Shown here piece after piece: positions 21,435 to 27,124 of a DNA stretch of 27,124 bases. The notes beneath the pieces were generated by a model. It was given only the letters and a program-made list of their open reading frames with translations, was not told the origin of the DNA and ran no database searches. The stretch covers positions 405,919 through 433,042 of the forward strand of contig NW_003120421.1 of assembly GCF_000003605.2 (NCBI RefSeq). The letters run 5' to 3'. Numbering within the stretch: the first letter of the stretch is position 1; each line of letters begins with the position of its first letter. The stretch comes from Saccoglossus kowalevskii (lineage: Eukaryota > Hemichordata > Enteropneusta > Harrimaniidae). Both the position numbers and the translations under genes were made by a program.

Positions 21435-24400
21435 TAATACCGTAAAGATAATGTGACATTTCTTTTTTGGTTAACGAGTTAATAAATTATTATGCAGCAA
21501 AATTTCAAAAGAAATTTTTAGTGAAAAAATGAAAGAATTGGAATCACTGTTCACTGATTAGATCAACCCTTTCAATGCGATATTTTTTCCCGCCCAAATA
21601 ATGCACATTTTTATGTATTTTTATATATTTTTTCTATAATTTTGTTAATTTAAAAAAAAATATTTTTTAAAATATGAAAAGACATTACATAGGTTTATTT
21701 GGTGAAAGGTAACAAAAGTTGACTTGGCTGTTTAAAAAGTTAAACCACAAGGGTATGCTAAAATGTGGTCAACTAATTGCACAGACTGTTTGCAAAGATG
21801 TAAAGCAAACAGGCTTCAGCAAGTCACTCAACAACTTCTTTAGGTTATTTGATTCCTATATCCACAAGGGGAATAACTTGAGGCTCAGACAAAATTTACA
21901 CACTTTGGATCAAACCATTGTAGATTTCAGAGGTGACATAGGGAAGGCATAAACCATTGTAGATATGGGAGGTAGGTAAAGCATATAAAGTAGATATGGG
22001 ACTTGGGGGTAGCTGACAAACCACTAAGAAACTATCAGATTTCACTTACTAGTACTATGTAAAAAAAATAATTTGAGCAGACTTTACTTGTACATAATCC
22101 TTATCATAGCCAGTTGTTATTCATCTTACCATCATACACAGTGGTGTCATGATGAGATAAATGGGGAATGAAGTGAACCAGTTCACCTTATTCCTGTACA
22201 AGCTCCAGCCAAGTGGTATTATTCATCTCAACCAGCACACAGTGAACGAAATCAAGACATAGTTTTTTTGCCAGTCTAAACACTATCCAAAAAGAGGCAG
22301 CTGGGTGTAATAGTACTGACAACTAGTGACATGTTGAAGAGGCATTTTCCCCTCTTCAACCAATATTATTGCCAATTATTAACACTGATACTTGACAGTC
22401 TGTTTGCTTGTGGCTTTTGACCAACATTGGTAATATCAGCTTGAAAAATAAAAGTTTTATAAAATTGGGTTGAAAAGCAGATGTAATTGATGAAGATGCC
22501 GTGGTAAGATTAAGGGTTTGAACCAAAGGTTTAGTTTGAAGTCGTGTGCAATCTAGCACTATTGCAAAATATGACTCATGAATAGGCTTAATTTAATTAA
22601 GAGAGGTTTAAATAGATTGTACATTTCCTCTACCTTGTAATATTGCTATAATTATCATTAAACCAGTAGCAATTGGTATACTTATTGCCACAAAGAGGCA
22701 TTGATTCTGTAGACCTAATTATAATAACTAAGAGGGTCATACAGCTTGACTTTGCACATATACACATACAAAAGAAGGAATGTTTGTCTGATCACACTCA
22801 AACTCTTTCACTGAAGGGTCAGACCATTTGACTTGCTTGGGAAGGTTGGATGGTGGAAGGTGGGGATATAATTACATAGGAATGGTTTCAAATGATACAG
22901 TGGAACTGCCAGAGCTGTTGTAGAAACACATGACAACCTAAATACTTGGTGGAACAGCCCTGAATTTAAGTTCGCAACTGCCACAAAAAGTTAAATGGTC
23001 TGGCCCTGTTGAAATATTCACATATGGCTTCTATCTTCTTTCCCACAACTACAATCCTTGAATGGACACTCACACCCTACCACACTGGCTGCCCCAAGAA
23101 TCGGTTAACATCATAGTTTGCTAGGATACTGTGATACTAAAATGAGAATTGTATACACAGCATACTTTTGGAATAAAAAAAAACTTACAAAATGGACACA
23201 ACAGATTCAATGAATGTAATGGGCTATGTCAAATTGGAAACAAAGATTACAAAAAGGAAATCAGGTGGGAGTATATTTAAAAGATTTATATCATTTGACA
23301 TTGGACAATGCTGCCAACAAGAGGGTGGTATTAATTCACTAATGGCCGTCAATTTAAGCTGAATCTGTAAACTTTACAGTCTGTTGACATGAACATGAAC
23401 ATAAAGTTAAGTCTATAAACTTTTCTGTCAATTCCAGAATGTTTATGTCATATACTAATTCATTGCAGACAAATTGTTTTGCATTTTTCTTGCAAGAGAA
23501 AAGACTGAGACTTCAAAAAGTGAAAAGCTCCTACATAAACTAAGCTGGTAACAATGTTAATTTAGCTTTAGGATCTATAAAAAACAAGTGCAGCAAAAAT
23601 CAAAGCGAACTCCAGTAGCAAAGCACACATGTTTTTCACATCTCAAAGAAATGTGCTACTGCAATAGACTGATCTTTGCTAAATTACCACTCCAGGGTAG
23701 CTACCAGTAAATGACAGACACTGATATAGAGATGACAAACTACTCTGAGCAGAGAAATACATGTATACTAGGCAGATCCACACAGGGTACGAGAAAACTT
23801 GCTCACTACACAATAATGCTAAAAATAATTTTAACTACATGCCAACCTCTTAAAAATTGCAAAGTTTTAGGGAGCCAAGCAGAAAATTCAAGTTTTCAAA
23901 CTTTCACTTGGCTGCTTTAAAGAAGGTCATGTAAGAAATTGATATCAGTGAAATGGATAGGAAAGGCCAATGCATTTTTCTGCAAGGGTATTGAGTCGTA
24001 AATTTTTTGCAGTTCACAGTGCTCTGGATCTCATCTTCACATTGAAAGTTTTACGGGACTCTCTAATTATAGACTTGAATAAGTTATTCCTGAATCTCTG
24101 CCAAAAGTGAACAGGATACTTAATGGATAATAAGTTTATACAATACTTTAGACAAGTTTGGCACTAAACTTTACAGAAAGATAAAATAAAGCAAAGCTTT
24201 GGGTGCCAGAAACGAGTTGCATGCAAGGCGAGAGATTAAAAAAAATACAGCCATGCAGCTTCATATTGGTTGCACCCTACAGAAACTATGTGTGAAATTT
24301 TTGAAGTTGACAACAAAAATGCACTCACCTTGCGCTGTGACTTCATATGTGATTGAAATAAAAACTACAGCTACTAAAAGCTTCCATTTGCTACGAAGCA

Positions 24401-24559
24401 ATACATCCACAAAGCTATACATGGCTGCTAGAATTCACAAGACAGCCTGTAAATTCTTTGAAAAGAGAAAAAGTCTCCAAAGTCTGAACTAGACACCCAG
24501 CAACAACCCAGTAAGACAAGACACTCTACAGTAGTCAGGCTGCATCAAAAGACGACAAG
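21435..24559. other. non-coding spacer
   Basis: Long AT-rich stretch with no recognised gene, RNA or clear repeat. Several open frames of 60-97 codons (for example 21719-21952 and 24199-24492) lack domains, and the latter starts at TTG, not ATG. A weak direct repeat (TTATTCATCT at 22117 and 22219) is too diverged to call. Confidence 0.45.
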
Positions 24560-24694
24560 ATGGCTAGATATGATTGGCCAGTAGCTGAGGAACTGACTGC
24601 TTCTACTTTAAGCAAATCAAAGTCAGTTAGGCAGGCAGGCGGGACTTGCCGTAATCCATACCCTAATAAGGCAGACTGGAATGAAGTGGGATAA
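24560..24694 (+). CDS. unrecognised 44-codon open frame with strong start context
   Basis: ATG sits in the context GACAAGATGG (A at -3, G at +4), favourable for eukaryotic initiation. The frame runs 44 codons to TAA in a locally less AT-rich patch. The product is hydrophilic, with a mixed composition unlike the low-complexity frames elsewhere (it begins MARYDWPVAEELTA). I recognise no family. It could be a small peptide gene, the start of a first coding exon, or chance, and chance is the most likely. Confidence 0.12.
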   Translation: MARYDWPVAEELTASTLSKSKSVRQAGGTCRNPYPNKADWNEVG

Positions 24695-25623
24695 GGTTTC
24701 AATTCCACTGCTGTAGTTTTTTTTAAAAAGCAACAGCTTAATAGTCTAATTGTTTGCAAAGGAAATAAATGAACAAGCCAACAATTAAGACCCTGAATTC
24801 AGTCAATGCTGTCCCAACACACATCTCCACTAAGAACAGGTAACCATGGTAACCATGTCTGGAGGAAAAGGGTGTGTATCATTTTGCAAATACAATGCTG
24901 CAGTGTCTAGCCATAGTTTTTCAAATTGGCCATGGGAGTGTGAAGAAGAGGAAGGAAAAAGTTCATTATTTGTCCACCTTCACCTGGAACAAAACAACAG
25001 ACACAGGTATTTATGAGAGCACAACAAAAAGTGACACAACTTTATTTAGGAATTATGTGAAATATTTTACTTATTTATACTTGATTGATTAATGACTCTT
25101 TATTTTCAAGAAACTGAAAACAAAATTTTTTTTGTCACCACAAAGTTTGTATGCTAATTTTTAAATTCTTATTGAATATATGCATTTCATTGTTTTTTAT
25201 TGAAAAAATAATCAAATTTTATATATGCAATTTTTATTTTTAATGCTTGGAACTGACTGTATAGAATGAGTTCTTAAAACAAGCTGGGTTGCTGTACCTT
25301 TAGTTTTAAATGCACAAATTTACATGGCGTAAAGTAATGTGCATCTGTGAGGGAGAAGGGGTGCTCACTCATAAATTGCTTTTAGTTGTTCAAGGTCGCT
25401 GTGACTTTCTACAGAACTCTGACCAGATTACTCCCTCCCCCCAACACTGATCTATGCAAGGTTCCACTTGTTGTATGCCATTCTACTAATTCTTAGATAC
25501 AGTACATTCAGCTATCTCTCAATGTGTGATGTTTGCATAAATCTGAATGGGTATTCAGATATTGCTAGCATCGTACCTAGGCATTTTTGTATTGTATATC
25601 ACATCGATATATTTATTGATATG

Positions 25624-25872
25624 TTTCTTGGCACAACAAAGGCATTTTTTCCATTTTTATAAATATTTATAAATTTCAATGGCAGTTGAATCAAACTAGC
25701 CAATCATCAAGCAGAATGCGCTATGACGTCAGTTGAAAATGCTCCAATATTATTCAAATGAACAATAGAAACCTTTTGTTTCAGTTTGAATTGTGAAATT
25801 GAAAAACATTTATATATTTAATAATTTAATATTTGTATATTTATGAAGGGAATGCCTTTGTTGCACCAAGAG
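25624..25872. mobile_element. MITE copy 2 (opposite orientation) with CRE and CCAAT box
   Basis: The ends read CTTGGCACAACAAAGGCATT on the left and, inverted on the right, CTTGGTGCAACAAAGGCATT. These are the same inverted repeats as the element at 16939. The body is collinear with the reverse complement of that copy: CAATGGCAGTT, then GCCAATCA (CCAAT at 25700), then TGACGTCA (25724-25731), then TATTATTCAA, CAATAGAAAC and GAATTGTGAAATT. It is longer than copy 1 because of an AT-rich insertion near 25805-25845. TA follows the right end; the left TA is not clean. Confidence 0.75.
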
Positions 25873-26215
25873 TATTGTGCAGGTTAAATGATGGGATGCA
25901 GCTAATTCCTTGACCCTACCACCACCAGACAATTTTTTTTACCTTACAAAAACTAGTCCTCTTCAAAATCTGCCTATGTCATATTCTGAAAATCTCGTTC
26001 AAGATTAGGGTTGGATTAGGAGAAAACAATTGAATTGAAGCAAAATGTTAAAATGAAAATGTTTGCACCCTGATTTGGTTGGTTTGACTAGAAATTCTGG
26101 TGGAGGGGCAACACAGTAAATATGGTTCAATGAGGCTCGCACCTGGGGTTTTTCTAGAAAAAATGAACAAGAGGGAGCACACACAGGCGATAGACCTGGA
26201 AACACCATATTGGAA
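25873..26215. other. non-coding spacer
   Basis: No gene recognised. Overlapping frames on both strands (26005-26285) share the same DNA and have no domains. Confidence 0.4.
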
Positions 26216-26515
26216 GGTTTCTCTACCGTTTGCGATCATTAGGCCAGACTTTTATTATCCCTTGTTTCGCGAACCCGCCAAATGAACAGGAGCCGAAAAT
26301 GAAATAGAAATAAAATTTTATTTCAGTGTAATTTCTCGCGCCCGCCTACTTGTAAGTGCTAAAAATTGCTAAAAAAAACTTATTTTTATCTTCATTTTTT
26401 TTCCGCCCGCCGCATAACAAACCCAAGTTGCATTCTCGTGAGAGTATTATAATCAAAGTACTGAAGTCTCGCGCAGATGAGAAACATGGAATAAAATTTT
26501 ATTTCATTTCTTCTC
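26216..26515. repeat. CpG-richer repeat-like segment with duplicated AT palindrome
   Basis: Patches such as TTTCGCGAACCCGCC, TCTCGCGCCCGCC, CCGCCCGCCGC and GTCTCGCGCAG stand out from AT-rich flanks. The perfect palindrome GAAATAAAATTTTATTTC (26307-26324) recurs in near-identical form, AATAAAATTTTATT, at 26490-26503, centre to centre 181 bases. Both copies are followed by a pyrimidine-rich TTTCTCTC/TTTCTCGC stretch. This looks like a partial duplication inside a dispersed element, but no ends were found. Confidence 0.4.
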
Positions 26516-27070
26516 TCCAATCAATGATCTCACTTACAATTTATTGAGAATCACACACATCTAATGGAAAAAAAAATTGCCTTATAAAAACTCGAAAAAC
26601 AAGGACTAAAAAAGTCTGGGTTTAGCAATTCCAGGGGAGGAGACAATACTAGTAAATAGTGTTCACCAGCATTATTTTCTCATGAGCTATTTTTTCTAAA
26701 TGATTCACTTATATATCAGCAGTAAACAGAAATGAGAAAAACAGATTGGTGGATGATACTGCAAGAATTTCTATAAATAAGAATTGTGTATAATGCCGCG
26801 AAAAGGTCAATGTGGAACATTTTTACAATAACTATCATAGCTACCCTGGAGCACATAATACTCACTCATTATTAAGACAAAAGTCATAAATCTGTTAACA
26901 ATAAATAAATATTTTCTTTACTGCTATACTGAGTATCTCTCACCAAAATCAGTCTTGTGACAGTACACAATACTACCGGTAACACCTGTTTATATGAACA
27001 GAAACATTGCTGCACTAGAGGGGGGGCAGATAATTATTATATCAGTCCTTTACATTCACTGTCATTTAAT
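26516..27070. other. non-coding spacer
   Basis: AT-rich sequence with no recognised gene or repeat. Confidence 0.4.
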
Positions 27071-27124
27071 AGTAGTAATCACATTAACAGTAGTAATCAC
27101 ATTAACAGTAGTAATCACATTAAC
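27071..27124. repeat. 18-bp tandem repeat, 3 copies, truncated at window edge
   Basis: AGTAGTAATCACATTAAC is repeated three times without mismatch and the window ends exactly at the end of the third unit. The array probably continues to the right. Confidence 0.93.

Noticed and set aside
22111-22255. Weak direct repeat around TTATTCATCT at 102 bp spacing
   Set aside because: Only about two thirds of 30 positions match and no third unit is present.
26005-26285. Overlapping frames on both strands (61-67 codons)
   Set aside because: There is no domain, no splice support, and the three frames compete for the same DNA.

Overview
This is AT-rich animal nuclear DNA, almost entirely non-coding. The case for a metazoan is a spliced, cysteine-rich von Willebrand factor type C (VWC) exon, sparse coding capacity, several satellite-type tandem arrays, many short inverted-repeat transposons, a GAATA pentanucleotide array and an assembly gap. 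The repeat style resembles marine invertebrates, but I cannot name a species from the sequence. There are no operons, rRNAs or recognisable tRNAs, and no long ORF that looks like a transposase or reverse transcriptase.

Layout. Positions 1-735 are fifteen exact-length copies of a 49-bp minisatellite that runs off the left edge. A candidate inverted-repeat element (1270-1678) precedes the only convincing coding feature, a 186-bp phase 1-1 VWC exon on the minus strand (1789-1974). From about 2 to 10.2 kb the sequence is intronic or intergenic. It holds four short transposons: 5046-5181 with a 9-bp target duplication, 6557-7249 with a set of E-box palindromes, 8199-8355 flanked by TTAA, and 9949-10140 flanked by TA. 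It also holds a 47-bp tandem array (7461-7830). A composite repeat (10441 to about 12325) begins with a hairpin and a GT tract, continues with degenerate units of roughly 125-165 bp, and contains an 828-bp gap (10800-11627). A long minisatellite of about 36 units of about 44 bp fills 13.54-15.15 kb and shows clear higher-order structure.

The right half is mostly featureless AT-rich DNA. It has two copies of one miniature inverted-repeat transposon (16939-17153 and about 25624-25872) in opposite orientation. Both keep a perfect TGACGTCA site and a CCAAT box at the same spacing. The rest is a GAATA array (18966-19170), a CT microsatellite, a locally CpG-richer repeat-like segment (26.2-26.5 kb) and an 18-bp tandem repeat at the right edge.

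The VWC exon implies a secreted or extracellular protein whose other exons lie outside the window or were not recognised. The strongest candidates for new biology are the E-box palindrome transposon and the MITE family with conserved CRE and CCAAT spacing. Both are inferences from sequence pattern alone.
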